From the NCBI GenBank assembly GCA_965652425.1, contig CBFGVX010000026.1, forward strand, positions 1 through 35,096: a stretch of DNA of 35,096 nucleotides. The letters run 5' to 3'. The translations under genes and the position numbers were made by a program. This DNA comes from JANSXG01 sp965652425 (GTDB lineage Bacteria > Planctomycetota > Phycisphaerae > Phycisphaerales > UBA1924). The notes under the pieces were generated by a model. That model saw only the letters and a list, made by a program, of their open reading frames with translations. It was not told the origin of the DNA and did not search any database. Shown piece by piece: positions 7,162 to 16,400 of this stretch; the stretch's first letter is position 1, and each line of letters starts with the position of its first letter.

Positions 7162-8787
7162 TCAGCAGCTCTGACCGAACGCGGTCAGCACCATGTTCAG
7201 GTCGTCGAGATCGACCGAACCGTTGCCGTCGACATCGCCGTCGAGGTCTTCGCCGGACTGCCCGAACGCGGTCAGCACCATGTTCAGGTCATCCAGATCG
7301 ACCGTGTTGTTGCCGTCGGCGTCGCCGGGGCACGGTTCATCGCAGCCGCTCTCGCAATCGGTCAGCGCGCCGGCCCAGGTGCCGCCGGCCACGGTGCAGT
7401 CGGGCTGCGTCAGTTCGAGGCAGAACCCATTGTCGAAGCAGCACGCCCCGAACGGATCCGGGCAGGAAGCCATCGTGCAGTCGATATTGTCGCCCTGATA
7501 GTTCCCGCCTGCGGCCGTGCAATCGCTCGGCGAGATCGCATCCACACACGATCCATCGGGCAGGCAGCAGGCGCCGAGCGGGTTGCAGTTGAAGGTCGCG
7601 CACTGCGTTCCCGGTCCACCGGGCGTGCCTCCGGCGTTGATGCAGTTCGATGGGGTGAGGTTCACGCAGCCCGCCGAGAAGCAGCAGGCCTCGAGCAATT
7701 CGGGACAGGAAACGGTCGCGCACTCCGTGTTATCGCCCTGGAATTCGCCCTGCAGCGCGTTCTCGCACTGGGCTTCGTACACACCATCCACACACGAGCC
7801 GTCCGGAACGCAGCACGCCCCGAACGCACAGGAGAAGTCGGTGCAGCTCGTACCGATGCCGTTGAATGTGCCGTCCACAGCGTTGCAGTCAGCGACGCTG
7901 ATTTCGAGGCAGATCCCGTCGTTCAGGCAGCAGGCCCCCACTTCGCCCGTGCAGTTGATCGGGGTGTAGCTCGCGCGCAGCACCCAGTCGCCGTTCGGAC
8001 GGCACAGCGGGTTCAGCGCGCCGAAGGTCACCCAGCCGCCGTTGGGGGGACAGCCAAGGAACCCGCAGTTCAGGCCGAACAGCCAGTTGCCAGTCGGGCT
8101 TGCCAGACCGGGGTTGTCCGTGACGGGGAAGGCGTTCGAGGTCTGGGGAGGCGCCGTGAAGCACGGGTTGGCCGTCTGGTTGTGATGCTCATCGATGCGG
8201 TAGCCGACCGTGAAGGTGTTTGTGCCGTTGTTGGTCACGACGATCTGCTCCGGATCGTTCGGATCGACCTCGACCAGCACATTCGTGCCGTTGTTGCCGG
8301 GGGGCATGACGATGTGCGGCAGGATCGTGCCGTCTGAACTGAAGAGGGCGACCATGGTGCCGTTATTGGGGGTGCCTTCCCAAACCGCGACGGACCACTT
8401 GGTGGTCGTGGTGACGGTGGTTCCGACGGTCGCGAAGATCATCTCGATCCGGTCCACGATGAGGGGGAATTCGCTCGGCGTGAGGGTGTACGACGCCGCG
8501 GCCCATTCGCCCTCGCTGAACCCCGCCTGCGCGGTGTAGGCACCGCCCTCGAAATTGGCGTTGGTGTGGGTCGCAACCGCTGAGCAGGCCCCGCGATCGT
8601 TTTCGACTCGGGAGTCTTCGATGATCTCACCGAGGGTGGTCACATGCAGTCGCTGAATCGAATCGAGCTGGACCGGAACCGGAAGAGGACGATCCCCTTC
8701 TGCTTCCTGCGCAAAGACCGACATCGGAACCGCCGCCATCGCGGCCAGAGACAGAGCCACGGCGGTACACACGCGAGAAAGGGCCAT
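7162..8787 (-). CDS. Secreted cysteine-rich repeat protein with C-terminal dockerin-like EF-hand pair
   Basis: The 541-residue product begins with a clear signal peptide that ends near VFAQ (residue 27). An N-terminal region of about 250 residues of unknown fold is followed by five repeats of about 40 residues (about 280-485), each starting (G/E)ACC and carrying six cysteines in the pattern ACC-x(4-6)-C-x(8-9)-C-x(12-14)-C-x(3-4)-C. The last 56 residues (486-541) hold two dockerin-like calcium-binding loops, DADGNNTVDLDD and DVDGNGSVDLDD, each followed by LNMVLTAFGQS. About 38 cysteines are predicted in the mature form, so disulfide bonding is likely. Such proteins are usually exported and surface-attached; the role is unknown. 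A GGGAG ribosome binding site precedes the ATG. It is divergent from the VKOR-DsbA gene. Confidence 0.85.
   Translation of the reverse strand: MALSRVCTAVALSLAAMAAVPMSVFAQEAEGDRPLPVPVQLDSIQRLHVTTLGEIIEDSRVENDRGACSAVATHTNANFEGGAYTAQAGFSEGEWAAASYTLTPSEFPLIVDRIEMIFATVGTTVTTTTKWSVAVWEGTPNNGTMVALFSSDGTILPHIVMPPGNNGTNVLVEVDPNDPEQIVVTNNGTNTFTVGYRIDEHHNQTANPCFTAPPQTSNAFPVTDNPGLASPTGNWLFGLNCGFLGCPPNGGWVTFGALNPLCRPNGDWVLRASYTPINCTGEVGACCLNDGICLEISVADCNAVDGTFNGIGTSCTDFSCAFGACCVPDGSCVDGVYEAQCENALQGEFQGDNTECATVSCPELLEACCFSAGCVNLTPSNCINAGGTPGGPGTQCATFNCNPLGACCLPDGSCVDAISPSDCTAAGGNYQGDNIDCTMASCPDPFGACCFDNGFCLELTQPDCTVAGGTWAGALTDCESGCDEPCPGDADGNNTVDLDDLNMVLTAFGQSGEDLDGDVDGNGSVDLDDLNMVLTAFGQSC
7168..7330 (-). 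repeat. 87-bp tandem repeat encoding the two dockerin-like loops
   Basis: The two calcium-loop units repeat with an 87-bp (29-residue) period. A stretch of nearly 30 bp is identical at 7175-7203 and 7262-7290, and flanking bases are also largely shared. This points to a recent duplication or gene conversion rather than only protein-level constraint. Confidence 0.75.
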
Positions 8788-9033
8788 TCATACTCTCCCA
8801 AAGCTTGACTGCGAACCTGAGGACACCGGACGAACAGCGTCCATAAGTTGTTGATTCACAAGGGATTCTGACGAAATTTGCCGGTTATGCAATCAAAATT
8901 CACTCCGAACCAGTACTTTTCTTGGCAAACCCGTCTTCGGCGGGGAAGTTCCGGCGTGAGAACCCCGTTCGTGCAGGCCGGTACCCTGTGAGCATCGCTT
9001 GCCTCGCTTCACTCTTCGGAGACCCCTTCACGC
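8788..9033. other. Divergent intergenic region between the cysteine-rich gene and the VKOR-DsbA gene
   Basis: This 246-bp region must hold promoters for both neighbours. It includes an AT-richer patch at about 8846-8925. No hexamer pair is good enough to call on either strand. Confidence 0.5.
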
Positions 9034-11103
9034 ATGGCTTCCAAAGGCAAAAAGAAACTGACTCCCGGTGAACGCGCCCACATCGCCAAGGTCCGAGGCG
9101 AGACCAAGCCCAAACCGGCCCCGGCTCAGCCCTCCGCCCAAACAACAGGTTCGGGAGGGTCTGATAACGCAAGCACACCCATGCCCGCGTGGGTGTTCTG
9201 GGTCGGAGCCGTGCTTCTCGTGGCGATGGCTGGTCTGAGTCTCAATCTCTCACTGAGCCACCTCGGCTACGCCACCCCCGGTTGCGGCGAGGGGGGATCC
9301 TGTGACCAGCTCAAGGGTACCGCGTTCGCCTATGTCCCCGGCACATTCGATCGCGACGGGGCCGGGATCCGCGGCTGGCCGATCGCGTATGTCGGCACCG
9401 CATACTTCGCATCGCTGCTCGTCGTATGGGTGATGTCCGCCGGGACCGGCCTCAACCATTTCGTCAGGCAGGTCATCCGAGTCGGCGCGCTCGCCTCGCT
9501 TGTCTACATCATCATCATGCTGTTCGTGCTCAAGACCGTGTGCCCGCTGTGCATGGCCACGCACATACTGAACTTCGCGCTGCTCGGACTGGTTGAGTTC
9601 TCGACGCCTCGCACGCGCGGCTTTGCCGCGCGATCGCTCGGGGTCGGCGTTGCGGGGCTGGTCGTCGGCAACGGCGTGCTCCTCGGAGTGCAGCAGTCGC
9701 GCAGTGCGGAACTGGACCGGATCGCCGATGCCGAGCGGAACGCACTGGTCGAAGAACTCGGCGGCGCAGCCACCGGGCATGCTGCTTCCAACGGCACGAG
9801 GGGCGGCGCAGGAGGGGAGGCACGCTACGGACTGCCCGCCCCCACCTCGATCCCCGAGCGCGACGGCTTTACCGGTCGCTACCTGATCGGCGAGCCCGAT
9901 GCCCCGATCCGGATCGTGACCGTTTCGGGGTTCCAGTGCGAATCCTGCCAGCGCGTGGAGGAAGAAATCCGCCAGCTTCTTGAGACGCGCAACGATGTGT
10001 CGCTCTCCATGATCCATTTCCCGGCCAGCGGCGCGTGCAACCCTACAGTCAATCCGAGTTTCAACGCGCACGGCGCGGCGTGCCGCACCGCACGCATCGC
10101 CGAAGCCGCGGGCATCGTCGGCGGGAGCGACGCCTTCTGGGCGATGTCGTTCCGGCTGTTCGAGCACATGGGCCAGCGGGACAATCTGAACCGTGCGGTC
10201 AACAGCGATGTCTCGGATTCCGTGCTCAATGCGTGGCTCACAGAGTTGGGCCTTGACGGCGCGGAGTTCGTGCGCGTGATGAACAGCCGCGAAGTCGGCG
10301 AACTCATCGCGAGCGATGCCCGCTACGCCCGCAGCGTGGGAACGAACCAGACGCCCATGGTCTTCATCAACGGACGCGAGATCACCTCGTGGAACCGGCC
10401 CGGGCAGATCACGCAAACCGTGGAAGCACTCGGCAACCAGAACCTGCCCCGCCAGACCGCCGCCGCCGACTCTCCCCCCGGTGCGGCGGAGCGGCTGACG
10501 GACGAATGGCGAACCAGGAACCCGATTCCGCAGGTTCTGAGCGGTCGGGACTGGGAACGGGGTGAGCACGACGAAGCCGCGGCGAGGATCGTCGTGTGGG
10601 GCTGCTACGACGAGCAGAACACCCAGCGCGTCGACGGCATCGCGCGGCAGCTTGCCGAGCAGTATCCCGGAGTCTCGTATGAGTTCCGGTTCTATCCGTT
10701 CAGCTCCGCGTGCAACCCTCATGTGTCCGTCACCCGCTACGACCAGGCGTGCGTGAAGGCCAGGGCCGCGATCACCGCCGGGTTGCTCGGTGGGGGCGAG
10801 GCCCACCAGCGCATGCACACCTGGATCATGGAGCAGGGCGACTCCTTCCGGGAATCGGACCTCGCGCCCCAGTTCAGCGCGATGGGGCTCGATGCCGATC
10901 AGGCGATGGGCGTAATGCAGTCGAGCCAGGTCTCGCAGCTTCTGCAAAGCGACCTGAACACGCTCGAGGGCATGAGGCGCATGGGCATCACCGCCCGCCC
11001 GGCGGTGTTCGTGAACGAGCGGCAGACACCGTGGCTCTTCGGCACCGAGACGCTCGTGCTCCCGACGATCGTCGAGGCCGCTCTTGAAGGCGACGGCAAC
11101 TGA
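9034..11103 (+). CDS. VKOR-DsbA-DsbA fusion (disulfide bond forming membrane protein)
   Basis: The 689-residue product joins a vitamin K epoxide reductase-type quinone-linked oxidase to two thioredoxin-fold domains. After a basic N-terminus, membrane helices span about 52-215. The VKOR cysteines are present: loop pair C84/C90 and active-site C170-PL-C173. The first DsbA-like domain (about 280-465) has C302-ES-C305 and a cis-Pro at TP441. The second (about 515-685) aligns with the first (matching SGACNP/SSACNP and AAC/QAC cysteines, and RP656 for the cis-Pro) but has C524-YDE, so the second catalytic Cys is missing. VKOR would reoxidise the first DsbA domain and pass electrons to quinone, driving disulfide formation in exported proteins. 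The second domain may be a chaperone, an isomerase-like or a structural unit. Confidence 0.88.
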   Translation: MASKGKKKLTPGERAHIAKVRGETKPKPAPAQPSAQTTGSGGSDNASTPMPAWVFWVGAVLLVAMAGLSLNLSLSHLGYATPGCGEGGSCDQLKGTAFAYVPGTFDRDGAGIRGWPIAYVGTAYFASLLVVWVMSAGTGLNHFVRQVIRVGALASLVYIIIMLFVLKTVCPLCMATHILNFALLGLVEFSTPRTRGFAARSLGVGVAGLVVGNGVLLGVQQSRSAELDRIADAERNALVEELGGAATGHAASNGTRGGAGGEARYGLPAPTSIPERDGFTGRYLIGEPDAPIRIVTVSGFQCESCQRVEEEIRQLLETRNDVSLSMIHFPASGACNPTVNPSFNAHGAACRTARIAEAAGIVGGSDAFWAMSFRLFEHMGQRDNLNRAVNSDVSDSVLNAWLTELGLDGAEFVRVMNSREVGELIASDARYARSVGTNQTPMVFINGREITSWNRPGQITQTVEALGNQNLPRQTAAADSPPGAAERLTDEWRTRNPIPQVLSGRDWERGEHDEAAARIVVWGCYDEQNTQRVDGIARQLAEQYPGVSYEFRFYPFSSACNPHVSVTRYDQACVKARAAITAGLLGGGEAHQRMHTWIMEQGDSFRESDLAPQFSAMGLDADQAMGVMQSSQVSQLLQSDLNTLEGMRRMGITARPAVFVNERQTPWLFGTETLVLPTIVEAALEGDGN

Positions 11104-11125
11104 TCCGCCGACCTAGAGTTCGTGC

Positions 11126-12169
11126 GTGGCGAAACTCCTGGTCGAACCGGCAGAACGAGGGCTGTGGTGCGAAGCGGCCGGGGTCCATGTGGACCCCTGG
11201 AAGCCCGTGCAGACCGCCGTCGTTACGCACGGGCACGCCGACCACGCCATCAGCGGATGCGACCGGTACATCGCCAGCCCGCAGACCGCGACCATCCTGA
11301 GAACCCGGTACGGCGTGAAGGCCCCCATCGAGGAGCTCGAGCCCGGACGAACGATCGATGTCGGAAAGGCGAGAATCTCCCTGCACCCGGCGGGGCACAT
11401 CCTGGGTTCCACGCAGGTCCGCATCGAAGCGAGTTCGGGCGTGACGGTAGTCACCGGCGACTACAAAACCGATCCGGACCCGACCTGCGAGCCGTTCGAG
11501 GTGGTCCCCTGCGATGCGCTGCTCACCGAATCCACCTTCGGCCTCCCGATCTTCCGGTGGCCGTCGGACCGAGATGTGTTCGCCGAGATCAATCGCTGGT
11601 GGAGAGCCAACGCCGAGCAGGGCATGAACTCGGTCGTCTTCGCCTACTCGCTCGGCAAGGCCCAGCGGGTGCTGGCGGGCGTGGACGCTTCGATCGGGCC
11701 GATCCTGGCCCATAGTGCCGTCGAGAAGATGGTCGGGCCGTATCGCGAGCACGGCATCGCGCTGCCCGACATCCAGCGTGCCAACAAGGACTCTGCAAAG
11801 GACGCGAACGGTCAGGCGCTGGTTCTCGCCCCACCGAGTGCCGCGGCGACACCGTGGATGCGGAACTTCACACCGTGCTCTACGGCGTTCGCCTCCGGCT
11901 GGATGACGGTTCGCGGAACCCGTCGCTGGCAGTCCGTGGATCGCGGGTTCGTGGTATCCGACCACGCGGACTGGGACGGGCTACTCGAAACGGTCCGGCG
12001 CACGGGCGCGAGTTTCGTGGGTGTGACCCACGGCTACAGCAGCGCGTTCGCTCGGTATCTCAGAGAGCACGAAGGCATCGAGGCCGAGCCGGTCAGCACC
12101 CGCTACACAGGCGAGACCCAGGAGACCTCCGAAGCGGCGGAGACCGAGCAGGAAGCCGCGGCCACATGA
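11126..12169 (+). CDS. Ligase-associated DNA exonuclease (metallo-beta-lactamase fold)
   Basis: The 347-residue product belongs to the exonuclease of the bacterial Lhr-Core/ligase/MPE repair cluster, related to the beta-CASP mRNA 3'-processing fold. The metal motif THGHADHA spans residues 34-41, and further metal-site candidates are HPAGHILGS, GDYKTDP and a late SDHADWD. In Pseudomonas putida the homologue is a manganese-dependent DNA nuclease. The GTG at 11126 gives the expected MAKLLVEPAERGLW start, 22 nt after the VKOR-DsbA stop. It overlaps the ligase start by an ATGA, so the four repair genes are probably translated together. The acidic tail after residue about 330 looks disordered. Confidence 0.92.
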   Translation: MAKLLVEPAERGLWCEAAGVHVDPWKPVQTAVVTHGHADHAISGCDRYIASPQTATILRTRYGVKAPIEELEPGRTIDVGKARISLHPAGHILGSTQVRIEASSGVTVVTGDYKTDPDPTCEPFEVVPCDALLTESTFGLPIFRWPSDRDVFAEINRWWRANAEQGMNSVVFAYSLGKAQRVLAGVDASIGPILAHSAVEKMVGPYREHGIALPDIQRANKDSAKDANGQALVLAPPSAAATPWMRNFTPCSTAFASGWMTVRGTRRWQSVDRGFVVSDHADWDGLLETVRRTGASFVGVTHGYSSAFARYLREHEGIEAEPVSTRYTGETQETSEAAETEQEAAAT

Positions 12170-13869
12170 AGCGGTTCACCCGGCTGTTCCTGGACCTCGA
12201 CGCGACCACACGCAGCAGCGCCAAGCAGGCCGCGCTCGTGGAGTATTTCCGCAGCGCATCGCACCACGACGCGGCGTGGGCCGTCGCGATCCTCACGGGC
12301 CGTCGGCTGCGTCGGGTGATGCCGTACAAGGATCTGCGTGCTCTGGCATCGGAAGAGAGCGGCTTGCCGGAATGGCTCGTCAAGGAGTGCCACAACGCGG
12401 TCGGAGATCTCTCGGAGACCGTCGCGCTGATTCTTCCGCCCGGCGATCCGGATCGGGCCGAGCACCTTTCGCTCGCCGAGGTGTTCGAGCAGCGGATCAA
12501 GCCGATGCGACGCATGGACACCGAGCAGCGAAACCAGATGCTGAGAAGCACATGGGCAGCGCTGACGCCGACCGAGCGGTTCGTGTTTCACAAGCTCCTG
12601 TCAGGGAACTTCCGCGTCGGTGTGCAGAAACGCTCGGTCGTCCGCGCACTCGCCGAAGCGTTCGGCATCGACGATGCGCTGATCGCTCATCGCCTGACCG
12701 GAAACTTCGAGCCCACCTCCGAAACCTTCCAGAGACTCATCGCGGCGACGGACCGCGAAGAAGACGCCGCAAGGCCGTATCCGTTTTATCTTGCCTCCCC
12801 GATCGAGTCGCTTCTCGGGAGCGGGGCTTCTTCGATCGACGAGGTGCCGGTGAGCACGATCGAAGAACAGCTCGGCTCGTCCTCAGAGTGGGCGGCGGAA
12901 TGGAAGTGGGACGGCATCCGCGCCCAACTCATAAGGCGCGATCGACTCGGTTCGGCTTCGCCGCACTCGGCCATGCTCTGGTCACGCGGCGAGGAGGAGA
13001 TCGCCGAGTCGTTCCCGGAGATCCTGAGCGCGGCCTGTGACCTGCCGAGCGGCACCGTGCTCGACGGCGAACTCGTGGCCTACGAAGCAGGCCGCCCGCT
13101 CCCGTTTCAGGAACTGCAGCGCCGGCTCCAACGCAAGCAGCGCGATGCGCTGCTGTTCCAGGATGTGCCGGTCGTGTTCATGGCGTATGACATCCTTGAA
13201 GTCGAAGGGCGGGATCTGCGGGCGCTTCCGCTGTCGCAGCGCCGCGCGACTCTCGAACGCGTGCTCGGTGAAACCCCGAACGAGCTGATCCTCACCTCGG
13301 AGTGGATCGTCGGTGAATCGTGGGAAGAACTCGCACAGTGGCGTGATGAATCGCGGGATCGCGGTGTCGAGGGGCTGATGCTCAAACGACTGGATTCGGT
13401 ATACGAAGTCGGTCGGGTTCGCGGCACATGGTGGAAATGGAAGATCGAGCCGTACACGCTCGATACCGTGCTCGTCGGTGCGCAGCTCGGCCACGGACGC
13501 CGGGCATCTCTGTTCACTGATTACACCTTCGCCGTCTGGTCGGGCTCGCCCGATGCGCCCGACGCCGAACTGGTTCCGATCGCCAAGGCCTACAGCGGTC
13601 TCACCAACGCGGAAATCAAGCGCGTGGACAAATTTGTGCGCGATCACACCGTGGCCCGGCACGGCCCCACGCGCAGCGTGGAACCGGAAATGGTCTTCGA
13701 GCTGGCCTTCGAGGGCATCCAGAACTCGCCCCGCCACAAGTCCGGGATCGCATTGCGATTCCCTCGCATCGCGCGCATCCGTTCTGACAAACGACCTCGC
13801 GACGCCGACACCATCGAAGTCGCAAGGCAACTCCTTGATGCCCATCAGCATCCGGGGGCAGGGCCATGA
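12166..13869 (+). CDS. ATP-dependent DNA ligase of the Lhr-Core/Exo/MPE cluster
   Basis: The 567-residue product seals DNA nicks using ATP. An N-terminal DNA-binding domain (about 1-210) is followed by the adenylation domain with the nucleotide-accepting Lys247 in EWKWDGIR, DGELVAY (motif III region), VEGLMLKR (motif IV) and WWKWKIEP (motif V), then a C-terminal OB-fold domain (about 440-560). The layout is that of the bacterial PP_1105-type ligase found with this cluster. An open frame extends upstream inside the exonuclease gene but is ignored because MKRFTRLFLDLD is the normal family start and its ATG overlaps the exonuclease stop. It overlaps the helicase start by 4 nt. Confidence 0.94.
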   Translation: MKRFTRLFLDLDATTRSSAKQAALVEYFRSASHHDAAWAVAILTGRRLRRVMPYKDLRALASEESGLPEWLVKECHNAVGDLSETVALILPPGDPDRAEHLSLAEVFEQRIKPMRRMDTEQRNQMLRSTWAALTPTERFVFHKLLSGNFRVGVQKRSVVRALAEAFGIDDALIAHRLTGNFEPTSETFQRLIAATDREEDAARPYPFYLASPIESLLGSGASSIDEVPVSTIEEQLGSSSEWAAEWKWDGIRAQLIRRDRLGSASPHSAMLWSRGEEEIAESFPEILSAACDLPSGTVLDGELVAYEAGRPLPFQELQRRLQRKQRDALLFQDVPVVFMAYDILEVEGRDLRALPLSQRRATLERVLGETPNELILTSEWIVGESWEELAQWRDESRDRGVEGLMLKRLDSVYEVGRVRGTWWKWKIEPYTLDTVLVGAQLGHGRRASLFTDYTFAVWSGSPDAPDAELVPIAKAYSGLTNAEIKRVDKFVRDHTVARHGPTRSVEPEMVFELAFEGIQNSPRHKSGIALRFPRIARIRSDKRPRDADTIEVARQLLDAHQHPGAGP

Positions 13870-16400
13870 GCGATCCGCATCACCTCCTGCACCCGACGCT
13901 GGAACACTGGTTCGAAACCAAGCGGTGGCAGCCATTCGATTTTCAGCGCGAAGCGTGGAGCGCGTACGCCTCGGCCCACGACGGGCTTGTCCACGCCCCA
14001 ACCGGCATGGGCAAAACGCTCAGCGTGTGGCTCGGTCCGGTGTCGCAGTGGCTCCACGAGCATCCAGATTTCCAACCCCCCACCGAGGGCATCGAGCGCT
14101 CGCAGGCCGAACCGCTGCGTGTGCTGTGGATCACGCCGCTCCGAGCGCTCGCGAGCGACACGCTCGATGCGCTGCAGCAGCCGATTCAGGATCTCGGGCT
14201 GCCCTGGACCGTCGAGAAACGCACGGGCGATACCGCTCAATCCGTCAAGGCAAAGCAGCGCACCCGATTCCCCACCGCGCTGGTCATCACGCCCGAATCG
14301 CTCAGTCTCCTGCTGACCTATCCCGATGCGCAACGGCGCATGAGCGGCATCCGCGCGGTCATTGTCGATGAGTGGCACGAGATGCTCTCCTCCAAACGCG
14401 GCACGCAGACCGAACTGTGCCTCGCCCGCCTGCGCCGCTGGAACCCCCGGATGCGCACCTGGGGGCTGTCCGCCACCCTCGGCAATGTCGAGCAGGCCGC
14501 AGCGACGCTCGTCGGGAGTCAGCCGCCGTCGCCACCGCGCCTCGTTCGCGGCAGCAGCACCAAGCAGATCGAGATCCGCAGCATCATCCCCGAAGACACC
14601 GTCCGGTTCCCGTGGGCCGGGCACATCGGTCTGAAGACGCTTCCCGAGGTGATCCGCGCGATCGAGGGCGCGAACTCCACGCTCGTCTTCTGCAATACTC
14701 GATCGCAGGTCGAGATCTGGTACAGCGCCATCATGGATGCGCGACCGGACTGGCTCGGCCGCGTGTCGCTCCACCACGGATCGCTCGACAAGCAGTTGCG
14801 GGACAAGGTCGAGGCAGGTCTCCGCGAGGGGCGCGCCAAGTGCGTCGTGTGCACCAGTTCGCTGGACCTCGGCGTGGACTTCTCGCCGGTGGACCTTGTT
14901 CTGCAGATCGGCTCGCCCAAGGGCGTGGCTCGGCTGCTGCAGCGTGCCGGTCGCTCGGGCCACCAGCCCGGCGCGGTCAGCACCGTGCTGTGCGTGCCGA
15001 CGCACGCGTTCGAGCTGGTCGAGTTCGCCGCGGCACGCAGCGCAGCGATGCAGAACCGCATCGAGGATCGCACCCCGCTCGACAAACCGCTGGATGTGCT
15101 GGTTCAGCATCTCGTGACCTGCGCGGTCGGGGGCGGGTTCGCGCGCGACGAGATGCTGAGCGAGGTCCGAGGCGCATCGTCGTACGCCGAATTGAGCAAC
15201 ACTGAACTGGGCTGGGCGCTCGACTTTCTCACCAAGGGCGGCGCTGCGCTCGGCGCGTACCCGGAGTTTCGGCGCGTCGAGATCGACACGAGCGGCGATG
15301 AGCAGCGGTTCGTCGTACGCGATCGCTCGGTCAGCACGGCTCATCGCCTCGGCATCGGGACCATCACCGCCGACAGCGCGATGAGCGTGCGTTGGGCCAG
15401 CGGCGGCGGGAAGGCCCTCGGCACCATCGAGGAATCGTTCATCTCCAAGCTGCGCAACGGCGACCGGTTCGTGTTTTCCGGTCGTGTGCTGGAACTGGTC
15501 CGCGTGCGCGAGATGACCGCGTATGTCCGCAATGCCAAATCTTCGCGCGGCACGGTCCCCCGCTGGGGCGGCGGGCGGACCCCGCTCTCCACCGAACTCT
15601 CCGCCTCCGTCAGAACCATGCTCGAACTGGTTCGAACCGGTGATGCCGCGGAGCCGGAACTCGCCGCCGTCGCGCCTCTGCTCGACATCCAACGCTCATG
15701 GTCGATCATCCCCAGTCCGGACCAGTTGCTGATCGAGACCACGATCTCCCGGGATGGGCATCACACCTTCGTCTTCCCCTTCGACGGTCGGCATGTGCAC
15801 GAGGGTCTCGGTGCGCTGCTCGCGTACCGGCTGACCGCGCAGGCCCCCCGCTCGCTCGCCGTGACCGTGAACGATTACGGGGTCGAGATCCTGTGCGAGA
15901 CGCCGCTCGATCTTGAAGAGCGCGAATGGCGCTGCGTACTCAATCCGAGCGATCTGCTGCCCGACCTGCTGGCGTGCCTGAACTCAGGCCAGCTTGCGCG
16001 TCGGCGTTTCCGTGACATCGCGCGCATCGCCGGCCTGATCCATCCCGGTTTCCCCGGCCGCCATTCCAAGCCCGCGCGTCATCTCCAGGCATCCAGCGAA
16101 CTGTTCTTCGATGTCTTCAACGAGTTCGACCCGGCGAACCTGCTGCTCGACCAGGCCAAACGCGAGGTGCTCAGCGATCAACTGGAAGTCACGCGACTGC
16201 GCACCTGCCTGGAGCGACTGGCCAGGGCAGAACTGCGAATCATCCCCACCGATCGTCTCACGCCGCTGAGTTTTCCTCTGTACGCCGAGCGTCTTCGCAC
16301 CCAGACGGCCAGCAGCGAGAGCTGGCGTGACCGCATCGAGCGGATGGTGCTGCGCCTCGAAGACGCGGCCCATCGCACCGAGGGTACACTCCGAACATGA
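13866..16400 (+). CDS. Lhr-Core DNA helicase (ligase-associated DExH helicase)
   Basis: The 844-residue product is a superfamily 2 helicase. Motif I is APTGMGKT with Lys50, motif II is DEWH (about residue 168), motif III is SATLGN, and the second RecA domain ends in QRAGRSGHQPG (motif VI). After the helicase core come the winged-helix and Lhr-specific C-terminal domains, giving the length of the Lhr-Core form rather than the longer mycobacterial Lhr. The family is a 3'-to-5' ATP-dependent translocase that prefers RNA:DNA hybrids. It overlaps both the ligase (ATGA at 13866) and the phosphoesterase (ATGA at 16397), so it probably acts with them in DNA repair. Confidence 0.94.
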   Translation: MSDPHHLLHPTLEHWFETKRWQPFDFQREAWSAYASAHDGLVHAPTGMGKTLSVWLGPVSQWLHEHPDFQPPTEGIERSQAEPLRVLWITPLRALASDTLDALQQPIQDLGLPWTVEKRTGDTAQSVKAKQRTRFPTALVITPESLSLLLTYPDAQRRMSGIRAVIVDEWHEMLSSKRGTQTELCLARLRRWNPRMRTWGLSATLGNVEQAAATLVGSQPPSPPRLVRGSSTKQIEIRSIIPEDTVRFPWAGHIGLKTLPEVIRAIEGANSTLVFCNTRSQVEIWYSAIMDARPDWLGRVSLHHGSLDKQLRDKVEAGLREGRAKCVVCTSSLDLGVDFSPVDLVLQIGSPKGVARLLQRAGRSGHQPGAVSTVLCVPTHAFELVEFAAARSAAMQNRIEDRTPLDKPLDVLVQHLVTCAVGGGFARDEMLSEVRGASSYAELSNTELGWALDFLTKGGAALGAYPEFRRVEIDTSGDEQRFVVRDRSVSTAHRLGIGTITADSAMSVRWASGGGKALGTIEESFISKLRNGDRFVFSGRVLELVRVREMTAYVRNAKSSRGTVPRWGGGRTPLSTELSASVRTMLELVRTGDAAEPELAAVAPLLDIQRSWSIIPSPDQLLIETTISRDGHHTFVFPFDGRHVHEGLGALLAYRLTAQAPRSLAVTVNDYGVEILCETPLDLEEREWRCVLNPSDLLPDLLACLNSGQLARRRFRDIARIAGLIHPGFPGRHSKPARHLQASSELFFDVFNEFDPANLLLDQAKREVLSDQLEVTRLRTCLERLARAELRIIPTDRLTPLSFPLYAERLRTQTASSESWRDRIERMVLRLEDAAHRTEGTLRT

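Noticed and set aside
9250..10947. 565-codon minus-strand open frame opposite the VKOR-DsbA gene
   Set aside because: The plus-strand product has clear catalytic motifs throughout. The antisense frame is a composition artefact.
11854..12165. N-terminal extension of the DNA ligase frame by 104 codons
   Set aside because: It lies inside the exonuclease gene, and the family start MKRFTRLFLDLD at 12166 has the same ATGA overlap as its neighbours.
13845..15692. 615-codon minus-strand open frame opposite the Lhr-Core gene
   Set aside because: The opposite strand encodes a complete helicase with all motifs; the antisense frame has no domain and atypical composition.
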